Shown: one piece after another, positions 13,361 through 26,300 of the stretch
Position numbering within the stretch: the first letter of the stretch is position 1
How the letters are laid out: each line of letters starts with the position of its first letter
NCBI GenBank assembly: GCA_028564675.1
Contig: JAOVVO010000423.1
Span: 1 to 64,000 of the forward strand
Origin: Onchocerca lupi
Taxonomy: Eukaryota > Nematoda > Chromadorea > Rhabditida > Onchocercidae
Direction of reading: 5' to 3'
DNA: 64,000 bases
Position numbers and translations under genes: made by a program
Notes under the pieces: generated by a model
Seen by the model: only the letters and a program-made list of their open reading frames with translations
Databases searched by the model: none
What the model was told of the DNA's origin: nothing

Positions 13361-15621
13361 CTAAAAAAAGTTTGGAATGTTATTCGGCGCAAGAAGTGGA
13401 AATAAGGGGAGGAATAAGAGTTAAGAAAAAGATGAATGGAAGAGGGAAGAACAAAAAGAAAAGTGGGAAATTCTTCCATAAGTATTTATCTTTCTTTTAG
13501 GGAATTAATATGAAAATGTATAAAGGAAACCATTTATTCAAATAATTTGTACATATGGCCGCAATCTGCTGCTTTGTTCTTGATTGATGTCAAATTGTGG
13601 TTGCTCTGATGTTACTTACCAAGTATTGAGAAACAAAACAGATGAACTCCGTTTTCCACTCCTTTACAATACAAATATCCTTTTTAACATAATAAATACC
13701 ATGGCAGTAATTTAATTTACAATGAGCATCTGGTTGTCCGCTAAGAATGCAGACAAGACGATACTAAAACATAATAGAGGGCCAGGATGCTAGGATAAAG
13801 TATGATGTAAGGAATGAACTACTTGATGCATTAAATTATTAATTAATTAAAATCATAAGTGTTATCGAAGAATTAAATCCTATTTTCATATATAAATTTG
13901 TTTAATAGAAGGTATATGATTTAAAGAGATAACATGGCGCAACATTTGCCTGTCACGGCATTTATGCGCGTGTGTCAGCATCAGGAAACAATGATGGCTC
14001 GAGGATCAAGATCAACTGCATTAATGACATGTGATCAGGAGAAAAAAAAAACTCTCCATATATAAATGCAAAGATCTCCTACAGTATACAGATTTCAAAT
14101 GACTTCAAACCAAGATTCACATAACCTTGTACGCATGATAAACAATCTAGGAACTTATTTTATTATTACTACTACTCAGCCAATAAAGCACATAATACAT
14201 TCACAATTTGACACAAAATAAACTAGAAACAATGTACTGATCCCTCAGCATGCCAATATTTATCTTGTGCTTTAAAACTTAATCCAAAAATGAGCAGAAA
14301 TCGTAGGTGTTAGCAGTAATCGACGGCATGTATCGAATTCATTATTATTCTACTTTTCCTTATGATTGAAAAGAAAAAAGAGCAATTTTTTCAGGATGCA
14401 AAACTAAAAACATCTGGCAAACAAAAGAATCCGGAAGATTTAGATAAAAATAACAAAAATATATGAAATATTTCAATCCGAATGTTGCTCATCCACCCGT
14501 CATCTACCCTCTATTGCTACACAGTTACAGATACAACAATAAATAACGCGGGCAAATAAACAACAGTTAACAAAACGAAGACGCATCCACAAATCAATTT
14601 GTTGCAAAGCAAGAATATAAATATGCTGAATAGCATCCTAACCTAAACAAAACTTCATCTGAAATAAATTTTCTTAAACTAATGTAACAATAAAAAGCTA
14701 ATAATATTTCGAAACTTGAGTCTACAAAACAAAATGACCAGATCGTAGAAAGCAGGAGACATCGATAGAATGCCAATGTGTATGTATATAATATACGTGT
14801 GCATAATGCATTTACATAGAAATCATACATTAAAACGGCAGCAGTAGTACCATAAATTAAAATAAGCGACTCTTACTAATGCAGAAATTCATAAATTAAG
14901 ATACTTCTGGATGGAACATACTTTCATAAATATATGTATAAAGACTTACAGCAGTTCTGGTTGAAACAGCTCATCATAGATTCAAACTCTAAAAATCCAA
15001 AATCGTCTAAAATAGAAGCTTTGCACAATTAAATGGGACGTGTCTACATAAAAAACTGGATGAGAAAAATGAGAGAAAAGGAAAACATCGAGAACTTAAG
15101 CCAAAGCAAAGAAATCCTATCAGCATTTTAAGAAAAACAAAACTGGGAACAGGGAGTCCGTAGAGGAAATCCATGTATCTTTTCAAACCACACAACATTT
15201 ACAATTTAGAAATTACAATTATTCGAGAACAACATTTGAATATTTTAAATTATACAGTACCGCACGTATATATGTTATATGGCACAGTGAGGTAAAACAG
15301 TTCAAAAAATAAATATCCGGTTTTTTTTTTTTTCTAACGATGACAATATGCACTAAATAAATCTATTAATTGAGCACTGGGAAGCTATTAGTGTAGAATT
15401 CAGAAGACATGAAGTTCAGAATATATTGCCCAGAAAACTCCACCACCCGTAATCCAAATAAGATGTCCAAAGATTACTAATTGTATATGTAGAACCCATA
15501 CGGTGAGAATAGGGAAAACGAAAAAGAAATGGAATAAATCAATTAGATTATTATGCGAAGTGTTCCGGGAAAAAATAAATCATGTTCCCATAGCTCCTTC
15601 AAAATACTGGAACTTTTCCGC
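13361..15621. other. Intergenic or 3'-flanking DNA without a clear gene
   Basis: Mixed AT-rich sequence between the small Cys gene and the hexokinase-like gene. A GC-richer pocket at about 13,930-14,040 has an open frame of under 50 codons on the plus strand and no homology that I recognise. Part of the stretch may be the hexokinase 3' UTR; I saw no clear AATAAA close to that stop codon. Confidence 0.5.
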
Positions 15622-18600
15622 TCAAAGTGCCAGTTTTTCAGCCACTGCGGCAACTATTGCAGCACCTTTAGCGCTACCCTCATCTGCTGGTACCAATTCC
15701 CACTAAAACAGTGCTGATATTACAATAAGCATGTAAAATAGGCCAGCAATCCTATACATCTACACACGTGAAACGTGTTTTTCATTCAACGATTAATATT
15801 TTTAAAATCAGTCCTGAAGTTAAAGTGAAGTTTTATAAAATAAAAAACAAACTTTAATATTCATTGGCGCCAAATCATATAATTTCTTCTCCAGTAATGA
15901 GAGATAGGTCGGATGAAATTGCACCAATGCACCGCCTACTCCTACTTTTATATTACTTTCATTAAGATGGCGTAATAACGCTGCTATAGCTGAAAATACA
16001 TTCGTATTTAGTGAAATTATTCTTTTAAGCTATATTTTTGCTTCTTTCTTAAAAAAGAAAAAAAAACTGTAATCGTTTTTGGGTCCATTGACACTACATC
16101 TAATCCTATTCTTTGGGAAAAAGCCATTTAATTAGAATTTTTTAAAATCGATAACACTATTTTGATCGCAAACAAGCAAGCATGCAAATCCTATAAAATC
16201 ATCTGAGAATGCAAATTTCAACACAGAACATGAGAAAGTAATATCAAACCAGCAGCAACAATAGAAGCAGATCTCTGAGACACCGCGTGGCAAACTTCAC
16301 GGATGATTTCATAATCCGCTGTACAGTGACTAGGCACGTCAAGTTCATCACATATCCGTCGACAAATTCTAAAACTGCCTTCATCATCTCTGAAAATCCA
16401 TTCATATAAAAGAATTAATACAATATCCTCTTATATTACAACACAGATCCTTTAAATGATCTATATGGATACTATTTTTTCGTGTTTGTAGCAGCGGACG
16501 GAAATTCTTTTTTTAATGTTTATGGCAGTGAACGGGAAATCATTCCTTTTGCTGTTATGGATGTTAAAAATGAACTATTTTTTTTTTACATCATATAATT
16601 TTCTAATATAATAGTAATCAAAACTTTCGAGAATACAGAAATCCATGCATTCTTCTAAAAGCTATAAGAAAAGACATTCCAGATTTTTGTTTTGTAATGA
16701 TACAACAAAAAAAATACTAGCAAAAAAAATTGCCTTAAAATTTCGGAAATATATTTAGTTGGAAAAGAATCGTCTTCATCCAGTTTTTCACAAGTCTGTC
16801 CACTGAACAACACTCCATCTAATACAAACTGAATGAGGATGCGGCGTGCCAACTCGCCTAAGTATAATGCTCCAGTCAGCTTATCAATTCTGTAAAGAAA
16901 TAGTGCATAAGTAAATTCCATTAATTTTTCTTCTGAAATCTCGGAAAAATACAAATAAACCCTGATTTACAAGTCCCAAACAAAAATGTTATTTAATGCT
17001 TAACTATTGATAAATTTTTATGCTAGTTAATGGTTACTGTTTCAAAATATATTTACTCTCTTTAAGATAATCAGAAGAATCGTGCTTAGCAATAACGATG
17101 CTTACATTTGTTTGCCTTTATGAACCGATACCTCATCAATATCCCGATCGAACTGCGTTAAAATATTGGCTAATTCACCCTGCAGTATTCACTTAATTTT
17201 TTAATGTCTAATAACTGCTCCAGTCATTATTATGAATCCAATAAAAAACTTTTCATTGCTTGAAAGGCGTATAGAAAGCGTATTAAAAATGTTAAATAAG
17301 TCCAGTACATTGTGTTATGCCAATTCCTTAATCGACACCACCGATCGTGCAACAAATATAAAAAAATTATGTAAATTTTTCAGGATAAAAGTAAATGTGA
17401 AGGAATTCCTTAGACTACCTTTTCACCAAATTCTTCCCATTCAGTAACAACCACCATCTTGTCGAATTTATATCCAGCTGCAGCGGCATTGAATTTTTTG
17501 ATTCTTGCAGTATTTTCCAGATATGACGAATTACAACTGAAAATTAAAAAATTAACAGTTAGAAAATAAAAAATAAATGAATTACCTTCATGCCCACTCT
17601 TTTTAAGGGTTTCAACAAACTAGACATGAAAAATTACCTGCTTCATTACTGAATTGATAAAGAAAACATCATGTGTTCATTCTTTTACTGATAAAAAAAA
17701 CATCATTTCTACCTCATATGTTACTCGTCGTCAAGTATTTTTCCATGCTTGCTAACCTCTTCACAACAGTAAAGAAAACGGAAATAAACCAAAAAAGAGA
17801 AAAATTACCCGTATCCGATGACGACACCAATCTTGCATTCTTGACCATACTTATAAGCAGTCGCAGCTAACTGACCGACAGTGTCATTCATTACCACTTC
17901 AATTTTCACATTTGTTAGCTGAAACAAAGTATAAAGTAAAAAACTTACAAATTAATTCTGCCATTACTACATCTGGTAATTTAGAAATTAATTCCAACAT
18001 TATTACAATGGGAAACGAATAATTAAAAGCAAAATGTCATATAAAACTGTAGAGTAGACAAACCATATTCAATTCGAGAGCTTCTTCCAGAAGTTTGACT
18101 ACATCTTTTTGCAAGCAGTCTTTTATATCAAAGCCTTTTGTCCACCAAAGTAGACGGGCTGAGCGTATCGAAAGCAGTTCGCATGGATAGGAGAAAACAA
18201 AACCAACTGGGAGAGAAGCATTTAGTAAGTTCACTTCGTTCAGGAATTTCATCAGGCAATTGACTATGAATGTGAACAACTAGAAAGATAATATATAAGG
18301 TCCAAAATGCATCGAAAGTAACCTGTTAGGAAATGTAATATAAACGTTTAAAGAAAATTCAGGAATAAGCATAAAATCTTGAAAACAAAAAAGATTTAAC
18401 CTGATCTCCAGTTCCTTTCATAACAGAAGCTGGGAAAACATAATTATGGTTAATCTGCTCCGGTTCCTCGTTGCTTCCTTTCAATGTTAGTAACATGATA
18501 CGCAAGTTTCTTCCACTCAAGTCAATTGCAACATATTTGCCTACTTCTGAAATTTCAAAAAATCATGTTTAAAAAAGTTTTTTTTTTTCATGCTCTTCAC

Positions 18601-20066
18601 AGAATTATTACCAACCAGTTCCATCCGGTAAAGCAGGAACGAAAGAGGGTAACATTGCAATCGATGATTTCGAGGAACCACCTTCGAGACCTTGAACAAA
18701 TTCCTCCTGCATTTTTCCACTAATTTCATGCAGTATCTCATCCTGGAAAACGGCACCATAAAATATATTTCAATACAAGTAATTTTTACTACAATTCGTT
18801 GGCAACTTTTTTTCCTCACAAAGTCAATTAGAAAAAATTGCAAAGCTGAGCTTTCAACGAAACTTTTATTGACTTGACGGACGATGTCATGAGGCAGAAA
18901 TATTTTCAAGTCAATGCTTATTCTCATTTTAACTTACTAAATAAGAGAGCCAACTATAGCTTGAAAAGAACAAATTTATACAGCTTTAATCAACTTCCTC
19001 TTCAAAATTCACTGCGATATATAAAGCAGACAGCGCCAAGTATTGCAAAAAAATATTCAAGTAACCGAAAAGTTTTTGACAGTAGTATGACAAGAAAATC
19101 AAACTGCCAATGATTTGATGAATAAGATGAAATAAAACCGTAAAAAGAATGACATTATGAGTTTCTCTCGAATTACAGACGATGCACAATAGTGTTCAAT
19201 ACCGTCAACAAAAGATGCATTAGGCTGAATAACTTGGAAGATCTCATGCAGAAAAAGTAGAAAACTGTAATGGGAAGAGGACTAATTACAAACAAAAAAA
19301 ATGTTGGAATATATGCCAAGATAAGTGCGGTTAAATTTAAAACTTAAATGTCAGAAAGACCCAGCCGGAGTGGAATGTTATACAACTGTTATAGTATAAA
19401 ATCAGACAAAAATTTTGAGACAAAAAAATTTTTTTCTTTATTTTTGTTTCCTGATTGGTCATTTTTATAGCTGTCTTCGAATAAATACAGAAAAATGTAC
19501 ATCAAGCAGCTCCTCCTAATGCCAAAATAAAATTAACCTAAGCATCCCGCATCTATAGAATCAGTGACCTAAGGGGCGATTTGAAGCGATACGCTCAAAG
19601 TATGCATCAGCCGGCAACAATATCAAGAAAATTAATACTTATATTGTGATAAAGTAAAAAGCACTGCTTCGAGCAACATAATAAAACAGGCAATTGAAAT
19701 GATACTAACTCGACACTCAATTCATTCTACCATCAAATTTATTTATCACTGGTCGTCTTACGATTTCTACGAATGCCACCCACATTTTTCTGATTGTGAA
19801 TGAATCTTGAGAGTCAACTAGGATGATAAGTGAATATGGAACATAAAAAGAAGTTGCATTCAGTACAAAGAAATGTAGTTGGGAAGATGAAGGAAAAAAA
19901 TGAAACTATAAAAATGGTGATGAAAATAGAGAGATAAAAGAGAAGGAAATTGGTAGGCTCATTGTGACAACTCGAATGATTTCCTTGGGTATTAAATCTA
20001 AATAAATATACAAACCTTAACATAAAACTGCTCAAGAGTTTTAGCAACTTCTTCTGGTAATGTCAT
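15622..20066 (-). CDS. Hexokinase-like protein with degenerate active site (11 exons, 451 aa)
   Basis: Complete minus-strand gene. Exons are 20066-20016, 18742-18616, 18546-18401, 18279-18064, 17918-17809, 17536-17419, 17179-17106, 16889-16734, 16389-16250, 15989-15853 and 15702-15622. All phases agree, and 451 residues is normal for a single-domain hexokinase (glucose + ATP to glucose-6-phosphate, cytosol). Conserved: SYPC and WTKGF (about 155), the catalytic Asp in NDTVG (about 191-192), the glucose-binding Asn (219), EW (249), and a C-terminal KGAA motif. Altered: phosphate-1 motif DLGGTN reads DLSGRN (68-73); GTG[TS]N reads GYGCN; the glucose Glu of QxxE is Asp (283); VGVDGS reads VGVGGA; GSGKG reads GSAKG; the Asn of NxEW is replaced. 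The fold is intact but ATP binding is doubtful, so it may be a regulatory paralogue. The intron after 16734 starts with GC. A trans-splice acceptor lies at 20094. Family assignment is certain; activity is inferred. Confidence 0.93.
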
Positions 20067-20093
20067 AATTGTTGGAAACGAATAAAGATGTAT

Positions 20094-20101
20094 CTGAAAA
20101 T
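20094..20101 (-). promoter_or_regulatory. Probable trans-splice acceptor of the hexokinase-like gene
   Basis: TTATTTTCAG on the minus strand ends 27 bases upstream of the ATG with no upstream exon. This is typical of a nematode spliced-leader site. Confidence 0.55.
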
Positions 20102-22111
20102 AAATATGATAACAAACAAGTAGCAACAATCTCGATGTTCATATCGCGATAACACAATTCATCGCGTTTCAGAAGTGGATAAGATTTAATGTGGTGACAG
20201 ATTTATATCATTAAACTCAGGCTATCATCCACATTTCGGCTCTTTTAACATGATTCGCACTTTACTGAAGATGATATCGGCGATTAAATCACAGCCTTAA
20301 AATGGTCAACAAACATCAAAGTTGGTGGACAGAGAAAAAAAAGAAGGCACTGGTTTTATAATTTTTAGATTTCACAAAAGGAATTTATATAAATCAGCAA
20401 GTTATTGCACCTGAAGAAAAAATAAAGTCACTGAACAAGCTTATCGACTTGAAAACTTCGCATCAACAACTACCTATGTCTCAATCAATCAGCCAAAGTA
20501 CAACTGAAACAACAGCACAACATATAAAGATAATCAAAACATACAGATAAAAAAAAAACGTCTTTCAATCTTATGTTCGTTCAATTTTATGTTTAGTATT
20601 ATTTGTCAAATGATTCGGTTAAATCAATCGTTTCTTAAGCGAATCAGTAGTTATTCATTACAGTAGAAAGCGAGTAGATAACAGAATATGGAAATGTAGT
20701 TGAAGAAATAATATCTAAACAAATCTTTATCATTAACGGTCACGATTTATGGAATTATTGGGGACAATTCTGGCCGAGAATGGTAAGTTATAATTATTGA
20801 ACAAAGGATCACAATCTTCTCGAAGTCGGAATTGACCAATGATCCGTGAAAGATTTCGATCTTATTTGAAGCTAACAAAAAAAAAAAAAAATACCTACCC
20901 ACGTACTTTGTGTTCATCCCAAAGTCCAAGACGTGCCAGAAACTTTCGAATTACATCTGAACTAATCAGTTGGTCGAACAGTTTCAGAAAAATATCCCTT
21001 CTAAATTGACGAAAAAAAAAAAAAAAAAAAAAAAAAAGAAAAAAGCAAAAGAAGGAAACTCATGAGCATTCTTAATACACAAACAACGATATTCATCGAC
21101 TAAACCAGGCCATTGAAATGATGCCAAAAGTTTCAAGAGAAAGCGAACGCTTCGAAACCCAATTAAAACAAAACAGCATTTTATACCATTTGATCGCCAT
21201 CGAAGTTATCGAGAAATGCGGAATTGATTAGATCAGATTTGGAAGTGCAGTGTGTTATCGTTATCAATTGGAGGGTGTTTGTAAAGTTCCCATGAAATTA
21301 CTCTCCTAATTAACGAGGAAGAGAAAAAGTTCGGATGGAATGAAGGAACTTTCTGATTTTGATTAGTCTTCTGGTAGTACATTTCAGTTATACGTCCGGT
21401 TGTATGTTGCTGCTATTTGATAATGGAAGATTTTTCTAGAGCAGAAAATTGGTTGTACTTTTTCATCGTTGTTAGATAGAACATTAATGGTCGGAAGTTA
21501 GGGGAAGAAAGCAAAACGAAATAATTAAATTGACAGAAAGAACGAATTAAATTGACAGAAAGAATGAATCAAAACAAGCGATCAATGATTAATCTAATTA
21601 ATGGGATAGTGTAAACTAAACTTATGTATATATATATCAATGATGTTTGGATAGTTGTTTGGTAGAAGAGGAAGTTAAAAGTACAAGAGAAAAGAGAAAA
21701 GAGAAAGCAAAAAGATCAAGAAAGATGACGCTAGAGAAGTAAGTTTTCTTGCTTGTGAGAAAGCATTGTGAAACATGAATTTTGGAAGAGATGCTATTAT
21801 CTTATAAATAAAAAGGGATATAATAATCTTTTATAAAATTATACAAATGGGAAGGAAGAATTTTGTAAATAAATTAAGGAAACTAAGGTAAAAATAAGGT
21901 TAAAACTTTAGTTTTCAAGTAAAATGAAAACTTTTTTTGTAAATAAACTGATGTCAAAGTGTCGTCATATCTGTTCAAAACGATAAAAATGAGGATAGAA
22001 GAATTGGGATAGTAAAAAGTTACATGAGTTTTAATTGAATTAAATAAATGAACAGAATCATTCCTTCATCACCTTGCAAACTATCACATTGCAATAAATG
22101 TGTGAATAATT

Positions 22112-22190
22112 TCACATACACACATACATACAAATACACAAACACACAGACACACCCAACATACATACATACATAAATATATATAGATAT
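22112..22190 (+). repeat. Compound CA/CATA/TA microsatellite
   Basis: Imperfect CACA and CATA units grade into TATATA. Simple-sequence DNA, intergenic. Confidence 0.8.
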
Positions 22191-23129
22191 ATAGATTAAA
22201 AAAGAATTTTGGCGACAAAAATGGTGACATTTATATTAATGCATAAGCATGAAATGGAAATTTTGTTAATCAGCTTCTCAAATATAGTTTGTTAATTAGC
22301 ACACACAAATATAAGTTGTGATATTTGAAGCCTTGGCTTCAAATAAATATAAAGTGTCACATATGAGTGAAGAGAAGTGGCGACACGACTTGAAATTGCT
22401 TAATGATTCCATCTGGACCACACACATTTATATATATATATAATGATTATACATACATACACTGGGAATTCATAGGTAAGTTGTTATTGAAGTTTTTATA
22501 ATGGAATGAAAGCTAACAAACTTCCTTTTTTCTCTCATTTCGTTCAATATTTGTTATGTTAGTATTAAATGGCGCTTACTTCAACAGTTAATTAAATTTA
22601 ATCGAATTTTTGACCAACTACACAATCTCCATATTAAATAATTCCAAAAGTTCAGGAATTCAAATTAACTTCAAGATTGATAATTTGATGGCATTCAATT
22701 CGGTGATATATTATACAAATATTTGATTTTCTAGATGGCAATGAAAAAGTCATTCATCTTTCTCATTCCTAATGATTCATTAATTTCCGATGAAATTGAT
22801 CTTTTAGCCGGAAACAAACTCACTTCATTGGCTTCCCATTTATCCTAATTCACTGAACAATCGATACAATCAAATCGTTCAATAGCTTCTCAAATTTTGA
22901 ATCGATATATGTCAACTTGCTTTTTTCGTTCTCATCCTGTTGATGCTAAATTTGCCCTTTTATTTATTAAGCATCAAGTAATATTTTCTCATTGATTACA
23001 TTGACATATGTCATTTCATTCGATGTTAATTGTTCAATCTTTTCCATTGTGTTCTTTTGGTAATTGCATTCATGCCTTTTCTTCATTAATTTTCCACTAA
23101 TTCATTGTTTTACAAATTAATCAAAATAA

Positions 23130-23135
23130 TTTATT
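23130..23135 (-). terminator. Candidate polyadenylation signal of the SLC17 gene
   Basis: AATAAA on the minus strand, about 240 bases past the stop codon. Confidence 0.4.
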
Positions 23136-23370
23136 AGCAACAAATATAATTGAAATGAAACAGATCGCTCTATAAATTCATATATTATCTCACAAACAAT
23201 ACTATCTCCTCTTTATGATTAGCCATGATAAGAGAGAAATTTCCTGCCGTCAATTTAATTCCATTCTTTCATCCCTCCTCCGAAATATACCATCTACTTT
23301 TTACGAGGGCCAATTCAGATTCTTACAGTAATACAATACATTTCTTTTGATTTCGATTTCAACGGAATAT

Positions 23371-26300
23371 TTAATGATATTCCAGATGGGTAGCTTCAGT
23401 TGAAATCGATGTAGTTTGTGTATTCAAGCTGTGTATAGAAGTTTTTGAACTTGGCGCTGCCCACCATTGCCGTTCACTGGATCCCCAGATTGTAAATACT
23501 ATCACCGGTAAAGCTGCTACCACGCCAGATAAATAAAATACCTGAAGATTAAACTAGTGGAAAAAAAAAAAAAACGTTTTAAAAAGAAGAGATGCTTTCC
23601 GATATTTTTTAGAGCTCTTTTTTAAAACATACATTATCCATTTCTAATGCTACGTATTACTATTTTGCTCATATGCAGTCAAATTTTGATGACTAATTTT
23701 TCAAAAATATCATTCATCCATGCCTACGCTACCTTTAAAGAATTCATTTGGCAATATGTTGTTATTTTTAAACGCTAAAATATAGGTAATTGGCCCAGGA
23801 GGTAGTTTATAGAAAGCATACCTTGGCCCATTCAGCTTCTGTACCATGTTGTACGATGTGTTTTGTGAGAAGTTTGTTACCGATGCCAAACCATGCAACA
23901 AAGAAAAACGAAATACCTGTGATGACACCTGAATATGGTGGCGCAAGTTGTACCAAAGCTGTTTGTACACCCGGAGTATGTAATCCTATAATAACTTTAT
24001 CAATCTATATCAATCAAAATGTAAATGTTCGTTGTGGCTCATCACACAACATTGCAAATTCCTCACCAATTCCTTTGAAATTTCGAACAACATTGCATTC
24101 GAATGGATTCATGTCTCCTACTTTTTTTTTTTATCTATCATACCTGTGACAGGTGAAAGTAAGTGAGCGGAATGAATTTTTCCGCAACGCCTACTTTCTG
24201 CATTCATTTTTGCACAGCGTTTCAATTTTTTCACCAATTAATTTGAAATTTTCATGCAACGTTGCATTCGAATACGCGCATGTTTAAGAACTTTTAGACA
24301 AATTTATTATAAATAAATTTCGTGTGTCAAAAAGTTAATCTTAGATTCTATATAGCTTTTCGCAAAAAAAAAAAAAAAGAAAAAAATTTCACTGAAAATT
24401 TATGGTTGTCATCGAGAAGCTTGATGATGTCATATCGTCTAGGAAAAAAAAATAAATAGGTAAATTCTATTCTATCTTCTAATAAAATTTATTAGAAGTA
24501 AACAAATTACTAAAAATGATTGAAAATTAGCTTATTTTGTTCAAGAGTTTTGTTTCATTTGGTAGAAGAAGAACAGCTCATTGCAGTTAATAATTTGAGA
24601 ATATGTGACACTTAAATCCACAGGAGGTTTGATCTAATGATCATTTAGTAGTATTATTTCATTTGGGAATAAATTGCTTTCCCCTAAAAACTCAGGTCTG
24701 TGTAAATACTTTTAAATTAGATTGGAACATTTTTCATTAAAATATTTTTGACTTTAATGGTTTCTGAGAGAGAATTATTCCGATAATATTGTGTTAGCCA
24801 ATTTAGACTTGCGATACGAACTAAGTTAATCACGAATGGATATCAATTCGCCAATTGTCTCGTTCCGTCAAAGGTGTTGATTTAAGAAAATAGAATAAGT
24901 CTACTTGAAAAGTAAAAAGCGTGAGATTGAAGATTATTAACTTTGGATCGAAAATACCACACTAGAAAATGATCAATGAAATATGAACCTGCAAAAAGCA
25001 TTGCTAAACATAAAGGAATTGTAGCAAAAGAAGATCGTTCTCGGTCAAACTGCGGTACTGTAATAATACAGACCGACAATCCTAGTGATGCGATGCCGTT
25101 GAATACCTGAAAACTTTTACCATCTTTGTATAATACTATTTACTGACCTTGATATCTTGACATGATAACTAAATTTTTTTTTTTTTTCAAACAACAATTC
25201 AATATTCTCAAGAAGAGAGCAAGAAAAAAACTATGAGAAGTGAACCAAGTTATTTTGGAAAAATACATATTTCAGATCCATATTTACTCCAAAATTTCCG
25301 GATGATGCCAAGAAATTTCGGATTTCATGAATTGAAATGTGAAAATATCCTAACATAACCATATTTCTACTTGATTCCATTAATCATTTCAACCGTTCCA
25401 GGGGAAATCAAAAGTAAACTTAATCAATTTTTTTCCTTATTTTCAATTTTATAAATGATACCTTACAAATGGTAGTTTTAGTCCAACCAGTATGATTTGT
25501 GAGCCAAGTTGAAAGACTTGATGAGAAAGTTTTACTCATAAATAGGCAGAATATTGGAAACGCTGAAGCAATTCCATTTTTGGCAGGTGCAAAATGCAAC
25601 ACGTCACGCAAATAATTAGGCAAAAATTGCAGCATGATAACAAGTGGATATTCATGACATATAAGTGCAAATATCCCGGCCCATATTGCCGACGATCGAG
25701 CAATTGCAGACCACGGCGTACGACGTGGATCGGTACGTTTACCAATTGATTCACAGGCTATCCTGGAATTCATTTATAATCAAAAACTTTTGTATAAACT
25801 TTTCTTAACAAATGAGATTCTATCAAGTAGTTGCCTTTTCTATACCATAAAATATGTTCTGATTATTTTATTATCATATGGAAAGAGTTAATGATTGAAT
25901 TGGTTCTAAAATACGGTAGAACAAACTACCAAAAGCTTCAATTAAGGCTAAAGATTGTTGCATTAGATTGCTTATTGGAGGCTAGATGATCGGAAAAATC
26001 AATCAATAGTCTGACTATTGAACTGAAAAACTGATATTTACGATGGCTAGAATCGTGATTCTATTCTGAAAACCTAAAATGTTCTAATTCGAGATGTGAA
26101 AAAAGGTAAAAAAAGCTTCTTATAGAACAGAAAACCGAGCTATCTGTGCAACCACGTGCTTTTTTACATGATCAGACAATCCTGATACAGTACATTTTCA
26201 ATAAAAACTAATTTGTTTTTGATAAATTTTTACAGTAAATTTAATCGTAATGCTAAATTTCTTTTTACACTGATACTGATAAAAGGTCAAAATTCAAAAG

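Larger units (their letters stand above)
20102..23370. other. Intergenic region between the hexokinase-like and SLC17 genes
   Basis: No exon could be supported. Contents are a poly(A) tract near 21,011-21,038, a CA/CATA microsatellite near 22,112-22,190 and a TA run near 22,428. The region contains the upstream DNA of the hexokinase-like gene and the 3' flank of the SLC17 gene, both on the minus strand. Confidence 0.6.
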
